Shown here: piece after piece, positions 17,864 to 25,781 of the stretch
Layout: the number at the start of each line of letters is the position of its first letter
Position numbering within the stretch: the first letter of the stretch is position 1
Assembly: GCF_014650175.1 (NCBI RefSeq)
Contig: NZ_BMUL01000020.1
Coordinates: 1 to 64,000, forward strand
DNA: 64,000 nucleotides
Reading direction: 5' to 3'
Origin: Streptomyces termitum
Lineage (GTDB): Bacteria; Actinomycetota; Actinomycetes; Streptomycetales; Streptomycetaceae
Translations under genes and position numbers: made by a program
Notes under the pieces: model-generated
What the model saw: the letters and a program-made list of their open reading frames with translations, nothing else
Told to the model about the DNA's origin: nothing
Database searches by the model: none

Positions 17864-19048
17864 GTGTTCGACTGTGACGTGCTGGTGATCGGTGGCGGGA
17901 TCGTCGGTCTGTCGACGGCGTACGCCCTCCGGCGCGCCGACCCCGGCCTGCGCGTGACCGTCCTGGAGAAGGAGCCCGGCCCCGCCCGCCACCAGACCGG
18001 GCGCAACAGCGGCGTCATCCACAGCGGCCTCTACTACCGTCCCGGCTCCCTGAAGGCGCGGTTCGCCGTCGAGGGCGCGGCCGAGATGGTCACGTTCTGC
18101 GCGGAGCGGGACATCCCGCACGAGGTGACGGGCAAGCTCGTCGTCGCCACCGCGCGCGAGGAGCTGCCCCGGCTGCACGCCCTCGTGCAGCGCGGCCGGG
18201 AGAACGGCATCCCCGTGCGCGAGCTGGGCCCCGCCCAGATCAGCGAGTACGAGCCGCACGTGCGGGGCCTCGCCGCCATCCACGTCGGCACCACCGGCAT
18301 CTGCGACTACGGGGCCGTCACCCGCCGGCTCGCCGAGGAGTCCGGCGCCACGATCCTGTACGGCGCCGAGGCCGCCGCCGTCGACCGGCGCCCCTGGGGC
18401 GTCGCCGTGCGCACCGCCGACGGGCGCGTCGCACGCGGGCGCGTGCTGGTGAACTGCGCGGGGCTGCACTGCGACCGGGTCGCGCGGCTGGCCGGGGACG
18501 ACCCCGGCATGCGGATCGTGCCCTTCCGGGGGGAGTACTACGAGCTCGTCGACACCTCCCTCGTCCGGGGGCTCGTCTATCCCGTCCCCGACCCCGCCTT
18601 CCCCTTCCTCGGCGTCCACCTGACCCGGGGCGTCGACGGCGGCGTGCACGTCGGGCCCAACGCGGTGCCCGCGCTCGCCCGCGAGGGGTACGACTGGGGC
18701 GTCGTCCGCCCGCGCGAGCTGGCCGGCACGCTCGCCTGGCCCGGCTCCTGGTCCATCGCCCGCCGCCACTGGCGGTACGGCGCGGGCGAGCTGCGCCGCT
18801 CCCTGTCGAAGCGGGCCTTCACCGACGCGGTGCGGCGCCTGCTGCCGCCCGTGGAGGCGTCCGGACTGCGGCCGACGGCGGCCGGGGTGCGGGCGCAGGC
18901 GGTGCTGCGGGACGGGACCCTCGTCGACGACTTCCTCATCCGCGAGGCGCCCCGCACGGTCCACGTGCTGAACGCGCCCTCGCCCGCGGCGACCGCGTCC
19001 CTGCCGATCGGCCGCGAGATCGCGGGCCGGGCCCTGGCCCGGCTGTAG
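17864..19048 (+). CDS. lhgO: L-2-hydroxyglutarate oxidase (LhgO family)
   Basis: This 394-residue FAD enzyme starts with the dinucleotide motif 'VIGGGIVGLSTAYAL'. It has the LhgO signature 'HQTGRNSGVIHSGLYY' around 43-58, followed by 'PGSLKARFAVEG'. Members oxidise L-2-hydroxyglutarate to 2-oxoglutarate, a metabolite-repair role, passing electrons to oxygen or quinones. Near the C-terminus 'SPAATASLPIGREIAG' matches the second FAD-contacting region. The GTG at 17864 has GGGAGGTGG six bases before it, so it is preferred over the in-frame GTG at 17849, which lies just upstream of that site. Length and motif order match the family; the exact substrate is inferred. Confidence 0.85.
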   Translation: MFDCDVLVIGGGIVGLSTAYALRRADPGLRVTVLEKEPGPARHQTGRNSGVIHSGLYYRPGSLKARFAVEGAAEMVTFCAERDIPHEVTGKLVVATAREELPRLHALVQRGRENGIPVRELGPAQISEYEPHVRGLAAIHVGTTGICDYGAVTRRLAEESGATILYGAEAAAVDRRPWGVAVRTADGRVARGRVLVNCAGLHCDRVARLAGDDPGMRIVPFRGEYYELVDTSLVRGLVYPVPDPAFPFLGVHLTRGVDGGVHVGPNAVPALAREGYDWGVVRPRELAGTLAWPGSWSIARRHWRYGAGELRRSLSKRAFTDAVRRLLPPVEASGLRPTAAGVRAQAVLRDGTLVDDFLIREAPRTVHVLNAPSPAATASLPIGREIAGRALARL

Positions 19049-19149
19049 GACCGGCCGGGAAGGCCCGGGAGGAAACCCGGCGAGAACCCCCCGGGGGACC
19101 CCGGCCGCGGCGGGGCCGGGCGCTCCGGCCGCCGTACCATGGGCGCATT

Positions 19150-19923
19150 GTGTCTGATGAGTCTGAGAACAGCGCCCAGCCCGTCGCCCGCCGGGGCAGC
19201 CGCATGTTCGCGCCCGGCGAGGGCCCGTCGCCCGATCCCGCCGGGTCCCACTTCGAGCGGCGGATCCGGAGCTTCCAGCCGCGCCGGAGCCGGGTGACGG
19301 CCGGGCAGGCCGAGGCCATGCTGAAGCGCTGGCCCGACTGGGGCCTCGACATCGACGGCAAGCGGGTCCTCGACCTGCGGGAGATGTTCGGCGGCCTGCC
19401 GGTGGTCCTGGAGATCGGCTTCGGGATGGGCGAGGCGACCGCGCAGATGGCCGCCGCCGACCCCGGCACCGGCATCCTCGCCGTCGACGTGCACACCCCC
19501 GGCCAGGGCAACCTCCTCGGGCTCGCCGACCGCAACGGCCTGGACAACGTCCGGGTCGCCAACGGGGACGCGATCATCCTGCTGCGCGAGATGCTCGACC
19601 CGGCCGCACTGGACGGCTGCCGCGTCTACTTCCCGGACCCGTGGCCCAAGAAGCGCCACCACAAGAGGCGGCTGATCCAGCCGGAGTTCCTCACCCTGCT
19701 GGCGACCCGGCTGAAGCCGGGCGGCGTCCTGCACTGCGCGACGGACTGGGAGCCGTACGCGGAGCAGATGCTGGAGGTGCTCTCCGCGCACCCCGACTAC
19801 GAGAACACGGCCCCCGGCGGCGGCTACGCCCCGCGCCCCGGCTTCCGGCCCCTGACCCGCTTCGAGGGCCAGGGCCTCGACAAGGGCCACGCCGTGCACG
19901 ACCTCCTCTTTCGCCGGAAGTGA
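19150..19923 (+). CDS. trmB: tRNA (guanine-N7-)-methyltransferase TrmB
   Basis: TrmB uses S-adenosylmethionine to make m7G46 in the variable loop of tRNAs. The 257-residue product has the AdoMet motif 'VVLEIGFGMGEATAQM' near 85-100 and the family-specific 'VYFPDPWPKKRHHKRRL' near 158-174, followed by 'FLTLLATRLKPGGVLHCATD'. The first 45 residues are a disordered extension longer than in E. coli. The GTG at 19150 lies nine bases after TACCAT (19135-19140), a possible -10 element, which would give an almost leaderless message. A hairpin begins right after the stop, so it is probably a single-gene unit. Confidence 0.93.
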   Translation: MSDESENSAQPVARRGSRMFAPGEGPSPDPAGSHFERRIRSFQPRRSRVTAGQAEAMLKRWPDWGLDIDGKRVLDLREMFGGLPVVLEIGFGMGEATAQMAAADPGTGILAVDVHTPGQGNLLGLADRNGLDNVRVANGDAIILLREMLDPAALDGCRVYFPDPWPKKRHHKRRLIQPEFLTLLATRLKPGGVLHCATDWEPYAEQMLEVLSAHPDYENTAPGGGYAPRPGFRPLTRFEGQGLDKGHAVHDLLFRRK

Positions 19924-19946
19924 CCGCCGGGGGCCTCCCCCGGCGG
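19924..19946 (+). terminator. Terminator of trmB
   Basis: A perfect 10-bp stem (CCGCCGGGGG, CCT loop, exact complement) starts at the base after the trmB stop codon. Confidence 0.65.
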
Positions 19947-19996
19947 CCTCCGGCAACTCCGTCGCCCCTGTCGGCGCCGATGGTTAGGGTCGTGGG

Positions 19997-21451
19997 GTGA
20001 CGCACCCCATGCCGCCACCCCAGCCGGAGCCGCCCGCCGTGCCGCTCGCCGCACCGCCCGCCGGGTCCCCCGCGGACCCCGGGCGCCCGGCGCTGCCCGC
20101 CCAGCCCGGCCCCCCGGCCGCCGAGACCACCGCCGCTGCCGCCGCCGAAGGCACCGGCACCGCCGTCCCCACCCGGGAGGGCGACGCGCCCTCCTTCGAC
20201 GTGGCCGCCGACCGCGAACAGTGGCGGTACCGGCCGCGCCGGGCGTTCTGGCGGAGCCGGATCCTGTGGGCCGTCGTCGTGGTCGTCGCGCTGCTGGTCT
20301 GCGCCCTGGCGATCCTGGCGATGGTCCGGGAGGAGACCGGCACCGAGGGCTTCCTCGTCGGCCTGGGCCTCGCCGTCCTCCCCGTACCGCTGCTCCTGAC
20401 GGCCTTCCGCTGGCTGGACCGGGTGGAGCCGGGGCCGTGGCGGAACCTGCTGTTCGCCTTCGCGTGGGGCGCGTTCGCCGCCGCCCTGATCGCGATCCTG
20501 ACGAACACCTTCGCCATCCGGTGGATCGCCACCGCGACCGCCGACCCGGACTCCGCCGACGCCCTGGGCGCCACCCTGGTCGCGCCGGTGGTCGAGGAGA
20601 GCGCGAAGGCCGCCGCGATCCTGCTCCTCTTCCTCTTCCGGAGGCGGGACTTCCGCAGTCTGGTCGACGGGGTGGTGATCGCCGGGTTCACCGCCGCGGG
20701 CTTCGCCTTCACCGAGAACATCCTCTACCTGGGCAACGCCTTCGGCGAGGACCAGGACCTCGGCGGCGGCCTCGACGCCACCGTCGGCACCTTCGTCGCG
20801 CGCGCGGTGATGTCCCCGTTCGCCCACCCGCTGTTCACCGTCTGCACCGGCGTCGGCTTCGGCCTGGCCGCGGTCGCCCCGCGCGGCAAGCGGCTGCGCC
20901 GGGTGCTGCTGCCGCTCGCCGGACTGCTGCTCGCCATGGTCGTCCACGGGCTGTGGAACGGCTCGGTCGCCTTCGGCGGCCCGCTCGGCTTCCTCGCCAT
21001 GTACGGGATCATCATGGTGCCGGCCTTCGGCCTGCTGACCTGGCTCGCGATCTGGAGCCGGCAGCGCGAGCTGCGCACGATCGCCGCGGCGCTCCCGGAG
21101 TACGCGGCGGCCGGCTGGCTCTCCCCCGAGGAGCCGCTGGCGCTCTCCTCGATGGGCGCCCGGCGCGCCGCGCGCGCGGCGGCCCGGAGGGCGTACGGGA
21201 AGACGGGGGCGCGGGCAGTCGGCGAGTACGAGTCCTTCGCCACGACGCTCGCCTTCCTGCGCGAGCGGGCCCGCCGGGGCACCGTCCCGGTGCCGGACTT
21301 CGCCGCCCGCGAGCAGGAGCTGCTGCACCACCTGTGGCAGCGCCGGCCGGTGGCCTCGCCCGCGCTGTCGTACGCGGCCCGGTCGACCGGCCGGGTGTGG
21401 GTGCCGCCGCAGTACCTGGACTACGCGGGCTACAACCCGTACAAGGGGTGA
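19997..21451 (+). CDS. PrsW-family intramembrane metalloprotease
   Basis: The 484-residue protein has a Pro/Ala-rich cytoplasmic leader of about 75 residues and eight or so membrane segments (about 90-345). The three PrsW active-site motifs are present in order: 'VVEESAKAAAI' near 197-207, 'AFTENILYLGNAFG' near 236-249 and 'SPFAHPLFTVCTG' near 274-286, which supply the metal ligands. B. subtilis PrsW cleaves an anti-sigma factor; the target here is unknown. The basic C-terminal 130 residues are cytosolic. TAGGGT at 19985-19990 sits six bases before the GTG start, suggesting a leaderless transcript. ATG 20009 is an alternative start. Confidence 0.88.
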   Translation: MTHPMPPPQPEPPAVPLAAPPAGSPADPGRPALPAQPGPPAAETTAAAAAEGTGTAVPTREGDAPSFDVAADREQWRYRPRRAFWRSRILWAVVVVVALLVCALAILAMVREETGTEGFLVGLGLAVLPVPLLLTAFRWLDRVEPGPWRNLLFAFAWGAFAAALIAILTNTFAIRWIATATADPDSADALGATLVAPVVEESAKAAAILLLFLFRRRDFRSLVDGVVIAGFTAAGFAFTENILYLGNAFGEDQDLGGGLDATVGTFVARAVMSPFAHPLFTVCTGVGFGLAAVAPRGKRLRRVLLPLAGLLLAMVVHGLWNGSVAFGGPLGFLAMYGIIMVPAFGLLTWLAIWSRQRELRTIAAALPEYAAAGWLSPEEPLALSSMGARRAARAAARRAYGKTGARAVGEYESFATTLAFLRERARRGTVPVPDFAAREQELLHHLWQRRPVASPALSYAARSTGRVWVPPQYLDYAGYNPYKG

Positions 21452-21460
21452 CCTCCCCCG

Positions 21461-21494
21461 GCGCCCCGGGGAGGGGCGGGCCTCCCCGGGGCGC
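21461..21494. terminator. Bidirectional terminator
   Basis: A perfect 14-bp GC stem (GCGCCCCGGGGAGG with its complement, 6-nt loop) fills the gap between the convergent PrsW and aldo/keto reductase genes. Confidence 0.85.
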
Positions 21495-21500
21495 GGCGGA

Positions 21501-22451
21501 TCAGACCTCCGAGGCCGCCGTGAGGCGGGCCAGCTCGCCGTCCGTCAGCGTCAGGCCGGCGACCGCGAGCAGGGCCGGGAGCTGCTCGACCGTACGGGCC
21601 GAGGCGATCGGGGCGACGACGGTCGGCCGGGAGGCGAGCCAGGCGAGGGCGACGGTGGCGGGCTCGGCGCCCCGCTCCCCGGCGACCTCGTCGAGGGCGG
21701 CCAGCACGGCCTGCCCGCGCGCGGTCCCGGCGAGGGCGGCGGCCCCCTGGGCGCGGACGCTCTCGACGGTCCGGCCGGGCCGGTACTTGCCGGTGAGGAA
21801 ACCGGCGGCGAGGCCGAAGTACGGGACGGCGGCGAGACCGGTGTCGGCGGCGGTGTCGAGGAGCGGGCCCTCGTAGGTGTCGCGGGAGACCAGGTTGTAG
21901 TGCGGCTGGAGCGCCACGTAGCGGGCGAGGCCCTCGGCCTCGGCGAAGTCGAGGGAGGCCCGCAGCCGCTCGGGGGAGATGTTGGAGGCGGCGACGGCGC
22001 GCACCTTGCCCTCCTTCACCAGCTGGTCGAGGGCGGTGACGATCTCCTCCACGGGCACCGACTCGTCGTCGAAGTGGCTGTAGTAGAGGTCGATGTGGTC
22101 GGTGCCGAGCCGGCGCAGCGACTCCTCGGCGCCCGCCTTGATGACGGGGGCGGAGAGGCCCTTGAAGCGGGAGTGGCCGCCGACCTTGGTGGCGACGACG
22201 ATGTCGGAGCGGTTGCCCCGGGAGGCCAGCCAGCGGCCGATGATCGTCTCGGACTCGCCGCCCTCGTTGCCCTCGGCCCATTCCGAGTAGACGTCGGCGG
22301 TGTCCAGGAAGTTGCCGCCGGCCGCCGCGTAGGCGTCGAGGACGGCGAAGGACTGCCGCTCGTCGGCGCTCCAGCCGAAGACGTTGCCGCCGAGGGCGAG
22401 CGGGAAGACGCGGAGGTCGGAGGAGCCCAGCGGGCGCAGAGGTGACGTCAT
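21501..22451 (-). CDS. Aldo/keto reductase
   Basis: A 316-residue NADPH-dependent reductase of the aldo/keto reductase fold. The catalytic tetrad is visible: Asp50 and Tyr55 in 'FLDTADVYSEW', Lys89 in 'VVATKVGG' and His126 in 'DLYYSHFDDE'. The C-terminal 'VVAPIASARTVEQL' is the cofactor-binding strand-loop. The sequence type is close to the YajO/Tas or KvAbeta-like subgroup. The natural substrate is unknown. It is read toward the PrsW gene and separated from it by a shared hairpin; the 79-bp gap upstream has no obvious promoter. Confidence 0.9.
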   Translation of the reverse strand: MTSPLRPLGSSDLRVFPLALGGNVFGWSADERQSFAVLDAYAAAGGNFLDTADVYSEWAEGNEGGESETIIGRWLASRGNRSDIVVATKVGGHSRFKGLSAPVIKAGAEESLRRLGTDHIDLYYSHFDDESVPVEEIVTALDQLVKEGKVRAVAASNISPERLRASLDFAEAEGLARYVALQPHYNLVSRDTYEGPLLDTAADTGLAAVPYFGLAAGFLTGKYRPGRTVESVRAQGAAALAGTARGQAVLAALDEVAGERGAEPATVALAWLASRPTVVAPIASARTVEQLPALLAVAGLTLTDGELARLTAASEV

Positions 22452-22530
22452 GGAGAGTCCAACCGTCTGCGCCGCCGGGCCTATTCCGGTAGGGGAGCCT
22501 GAACCCCGGCCGGAAGACTCGTCCTCCGGG

Positions 22531-23721
22531 TCAGACCGTCAGGCCCTTGGAGCGCAGCCACTCGGCCGGGTCGATGCCCGCGCCGGAGGCGGTGTGGACC
22601 TCCAGGTGGAGGTGGGGTCCGGTGACGTTGCCGGTGGCGCCGACGCGGCCGATGGTCTCGCCGGTGGAGACGGACTGGCCGGCGGAGACCGTCATGGAGG
22701 ACATGTGGCAGTACCAGACCTCGGTGCCGTCCGCGAGCTCCAGGACGACCCGGTAGCCGTACGAGCCGGACCAGCCCGCGGACTTCACGGTGCCGGTGTG
22801 CACGGCCTTGAGCGGGGTGCCGGTGGGGGCCGCGAAGTCGAGGCCGGTGTGGTAGCCGGAGGACCACATGGAGCCGGACTGCATGTAGGTCGAGGTGAGG
22901 GTGTACGAGGAGAGCGGCATCGAGTAGCTCGCCGCGAGCTTGGCGAGGCGCTCGGCCTCCGCCTTCTCGGCGGCTATCCGCTCGGCCTCGGCCTTCTCCT
23001 TGGCGATCCGCTCCGCCTCCGCCTTGGCCTTGGCGTCGGCCTCGGCCTTCGCGGCGGCGTCGGCCTTGGCCTTGGCGTCCGCCGCGGCCTTCTCGGCGGC
23101 GGCCTTCTCGGCCGCCTCCTTCTCGGCGTCGGCGGCGGCCTGCTGCTGCTGTTCGGCCTGCTGGAGGATGCGGGTGCGCAGGGCCTCGCCCGCGTCGGCG
23201 GCGGTGGCGGAGCGCTCCTCGGCGACGCTGCCCGCGGGGGCGTCGGCGGGGGCCGCGTAGGTGATCGAGGTGAGGGGGGCCGCGGCGGCGCCGCCGGTGG
23301 CGACCGGGGCGTTGTCGTCGGTCCGGGTCTTGTCGCCGCCGGGGAGGAGGGAGCCGATGCCCGGCAGGTCGTGGGCGTCCGGCAGGCCGAGGTCGGGGAG
23401 GTCCGGGAGGGAGATCGCGACCGGGGGCTTGTCCTGCGCGGTGGCGATGCCGCCCGCGCCGACGGCGGCGATGACGCCGACGCCGAGGACGGTGGAGGAG
23501 CGGGCGAAGTTCGAGCGCTGCTTGGCGACGCGGTGCCGGCCGCCGGAGCGGGCCTCGGCGCGCAGTGAGCCCTCGGTCGGGTTCCACTCCCCGGGGGAGG
23601 GGGTGAAGGAGGCGGGCTCGTAGCCACCCGGCACGGAGCCGGCGGGGTCCTCCGTCCCGACGGCACCCTGGCCGCCGAAGGGGTCGAACGGGGCTCCGGG
23701 TGCAGGGGTGTTGGACGCCAC
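22531..23721 (-). CDS. M23-family (LytM-type) cell-wall peptidase under a c-di-AMP riboswitch
   Basis: The 396-residue product has a short cytoplasmic N-terminus and a membrane anchor at about 76-95. A long Ala/Glu/Lys coiled coil (about 185-265, with repeats of the type EAERIAKEKA) leads to a C-terminal LytM domain. Zinc motifs 'HTGLDFAAP', 'YCHMS' and 'GPHLHLEVH' are all intact, so it should cleave peptide bridges or stems in peptidoglycan. The frame is open to 23880 but that part is riboswitch RNA. The GTG at 23721 has AAAGGAG about nine bases upstream and begins the conserved protein. Riboswitch control couples wall turnover to c-di-AMP, as for other actinobacterial wall hydrolases. Confidence 0.9.
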   Translation of the reverse strand: MASNTPAPGAPFDPFGGQGAVGTEDPAGSVPGGYEPASFTPSPGEWNPTEGSLRAEARSGGRHRVAKQRSNFARSSTVLGVGVIAAVGAGGIATAQDKPPVAISLPDLPDLGLPDAHDLPGIGSLLPGGDKTRTDDNAPVATGGAAAAPLTSITYAAPADAPAGSVAEERSATAADAGEALRTRILQQAEQQQQAAADAEKEAAEKAAAEKAAADAKAKADAAAKAEADAKAKAEAERIAKEKAEAERIAAEKAEAERLAKLAASYSMPLSSYTLTSTYMQSGSMWSSGYHTGLDFAAPTGTPLKAVHTGTVKSAGWSGSYGYRVVLELADGTEVWYCHMSSMTVSAGQSVSTGETIGRVGATGNVTGPHLHLEVHTASGAGIDPAEWLRSKGLTV

Positions 23722-23747
23722 GGAGGCGTGCTCCTTTCCTTCCTTCT

Positions 23748-23880
23748 CGCCTACCGGGTTAGCTGACGGGTTCGGAGCAGGAAGGTCTCCTACGGGCGTT
23801 CTCGCACGGGGGTGCGAGGGGCCCGATTCACCCCAAGGGTTGGTTCCCCGGTTCCCTTGCGGGATTCGGCACACGCGCAC
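23748..23880 (-). ncRNA. ydaO/yuaA-type c-di-AMP riboswitch
   Basis: Read on the minus strand, this leader contains the hallmark blocks of the ydaO class in order. They are GCCGAATCC, CCGGGGAACC, a short stem, TTGGGGTGAATCGG, a variable GC hairpin (CTCGCACCCCCGTGCGAG), CTCCGAACCCGTCAGCT and AACCCGGTAGGCG. It ends 26 bases before the GTG of the M23 peptidase. In actinobacteria this class usually turns off wall-hydrolase genes when c-di-AMP binds. A further hairpin at 23884-23904 may belong to the same leader. Confidence 0.93.
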
Positions 23881-23926
23881 GGAGCCGCCTCTTGCGACGG
23901 CTGGGACGACCGCGCTGCGTTATCGA

Positions 23927-23956
23927 ACGTTAATAGACACGGCGCTCCGATTCCAA
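23927..23956 (-). promoter_or_regulatory. Candidate promoter upstream of the riboswitch
   Basis: On the minus strand TTGGAA (23956-23951) and TAACGT (23932-23927) are 18 bp apart. This would start transcription near 23920 and include the whole riboswitch. The region further upstream to 24060 is AT-rich for this genome, with GTCAATTGTTATC-like sequence. Confidence 0.45.
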
Positions 23957-24115
23957 GCCGTCCCCCTTGATCATTCATTGAATTGGCAGGTAATCGCCCG
24001 AGTTGACCGCCCCGTGGCGAGCGATCGCCACACTCTTCACATCTGACGTTATGTCAATTGTTATCTCTGTGAGACCCCCCGACCACGCACCGTCACACCC
24101 CGCTCCGGGGCCCGC

Positions 24116-25408
24116 TCACCCGCCGGTCGGCACCACCGGCATCGTCCGCCGCCGCTCCGGCGCGCCCCGCGCCGGCCGGGCCACCGCGAGCAGCGCCATG
24201 TCGTCCGTCGACCCGCCGCCGGTGTGCCGGCGCACGTCGTCCACGAGCGCGTCGAGCAGCTCCTCAGGACCCGGGAAGACGGCCCCCGCCAGCCGGGCCG
24301 CCGGATCGTAGAAGAGGCCGTGCCGGTCCCGCGCCTCCGAGAGCCCGTCGGTGTAGAAGAGGAGCGTCGCGCCCGGCGGATAGGGCCGCTCGTCGGCCCG
24401 GTCCGGCGCCACCGACAGCTCGCCCATGCCGAGCGGCAGCGCCGCCTCGGCCGGCTCCACCGCCTCCAGCCGCCCGTCCCCGCACAGCAGCAGCGGCGGC
24501 GGATGCCCCCGGTTCACGATCCGCACGGTCCCGCCGCCGTGCGGGACCTCGGCCAGCACCGCCGTGGTGAACCCCTCGAAGGCGTCCAGCCCTTCGCGCC
24601 GGGCGCCCTCCCGGGTGAGCGCCCGGTCCAGCCGCCGCGCCACCCCCGCCAGGTCCGCCTCCTGCTCGGCCGCCTCCCGGAAGGCGCCGATGACGACGGC
24701 GACCGCCTCCACCGCGTCCATCCCCTTCCCCCGTACGTCCCCGACCACCAGCCGCACCCCGTGCGGGGTGTCCTGCACCGCGAACAGGTCGCCGCCGATG
24801 AACGCGTCCGCCTGCGCCGCCTCGTACCGGGCCGCGCACTGGAGCCCCGCGATCCGGGGCGGCGGCGCGGGCAGCACCGCCCGCTGCGCCGCCTCCGCGA
24901 TCACCCGGGCCGAGGCGAGCCGCTCCCCGCTGCGCCGCACCACCAGGTTGATGAGCATGGCGAGCGCCGAGACGGTGACCACGGTGAGCGTCTCGGTCAG
25001 CGAGGGCACGTCGTAGATCGACTCGTTGTAGGAGTGCAGACCGGCCGAGGCGAGGATCGCCGCGATCCCGGTCAGCAGGGTGGTGAGCCGCGAGAAGAAG
25101 GGCGCGGCGATGAGCGGGGCGGCGGCGAAGAGGGGCGAAGCGGTGTACGGGGAGGGCGTCGCCACGTCGTACACCACCCCGCCCACGATGATCAGCGGCG
25201 GCAGCGCCCGCAGGAACCTCCGGGTCAGGCCGTAGGGGAGCGGCGGGGGATCCGGCGCACCCCCGTACGGGCCCAGGGGCGCCCCGGGCGCGGGGTCCCG
25301 GCGGCCCGCGCCGGGCCGGGCGGGGCCGCGCCCCCGGCCGGAACCGGCGGCACGGCGGCCGGACCGCTCCCGCCGCTCTCCGCCCGCCGCTGCCCGAGCG
25401 TCCGCCAC
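24116..25408 (-). CDS. Membrane-bound SpoIIE-type PP2C serine phosphatase
   Basis: The 430-residue product has a Gly/Arg/Pro-rich N-terminus and four or so hydrophobic segments (about 65-165). A PP2C/SpoIIE domain follows (about 180-410) with 'AFIGGDLFAVQDTPHG', 'VVGDVRGKGMDAVE', 'LLFYTDGLSEARD' and the final 'STDDMALL', all metal-binding motifs. It should dephosphorylate a phospho-serine anti-sigma antagonist; no partner is encoded nearby. The open frame runs 252 codons further upstream as shadow coding. The GTG at 25408 has AGGAG eight bases before it and fixes the start. The hairpin element at 25611-25781 lies 200 bases upstream. Confidence 0.85.
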   Translation of the reverse strand: MADARAAAGGERRERSGRRAAGSGRGRGPARPGAGRRDPAPGAPLGPYGGAPDPPPLPYGLTRRFLRALPPLIIVGGVVYDVATPSPYTASPLFAAAPLIAAPFFSRLTTLLTGIAAILASAGLHSYNESIYDVPSLTETLTVVTVSALAMLINLVVRRSGERLASARVIAEAAQRAVLPAPPPRIAGLQCAARYEAAQADAFIGGDLFAVQDTPHGVRLVVGDVRGKGMDAVEAVAVVIGAFREAAEQEADLAGVARRLDRALTREGARREGLDAFEGFTTAVLAEVPHGGGTVRIVNRGHPPPLLLCGDGRLEAVEPAEAALPLGMGELSVAPDRADERPYPPGATLLFYTDGLSEARDRHGLFYDPAARLAGAVFPGPEELLDALVDDVRRHTGGGSTDDMALLAVARPARGAPERRRTMPVVPTGG

Positions 25409-25610
25409 CTGTGCACTCCTGACCGGTCCGTGGCCCGTCCCCGGGCCGTGCGGGCCGGGCCGGGCCCGCCACCGCACACCTTCCAGGGTCACCCGCCCGC
25501 CCCCGGAGGGCGACCGGCGCGGGTCCGACCGGCGTACGGCCCCGGCCCGAGCGCCCCCGAGAACCGGCGCGCGCCCCCGGGCCCGCCCGGCGGATCTTCG
25601 CGGGACAGGC

Positions 25611-25781
25611 CCTAGGCCGTGTCCGGCGGATCTTCGCGGGCCCGCGACGCCTGGCACGCCCTCTCGCCGCACGCCCGGATCGCCCGAGTACGTCCAGTAC
25701 GAGGGCGACCCGGGCGCACGCCGAGAGAACGCACCAGACGCCGCGGGCTGATCCACGAAGATCCGCCGGACACAGCCTAGG
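25611..25781. mobile_element. 171-bp palindromic MITE-like element
   Basis: The ends form 26-bp inverted repeats with one mismatch. The left is CCTAGGCCGTGTCCGGCGGA continuing to 25636; the right is its complement at 25756-25781. Almost the whole interior is self-complementary, folding about an axis near 25696 (AGTACGTCCAGTAC). Both ends carry CCTAGG. There is no coding capacity. An 18-bp copy of the inner end (CCGGCGGATCTTCGCGGG) also lies just outside at 25587-25604. The element overlaps the stop codon of the MFS gene. It looks like a non-autonomous transposon relic or REP-type hairpin. Confidence 0.75.
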
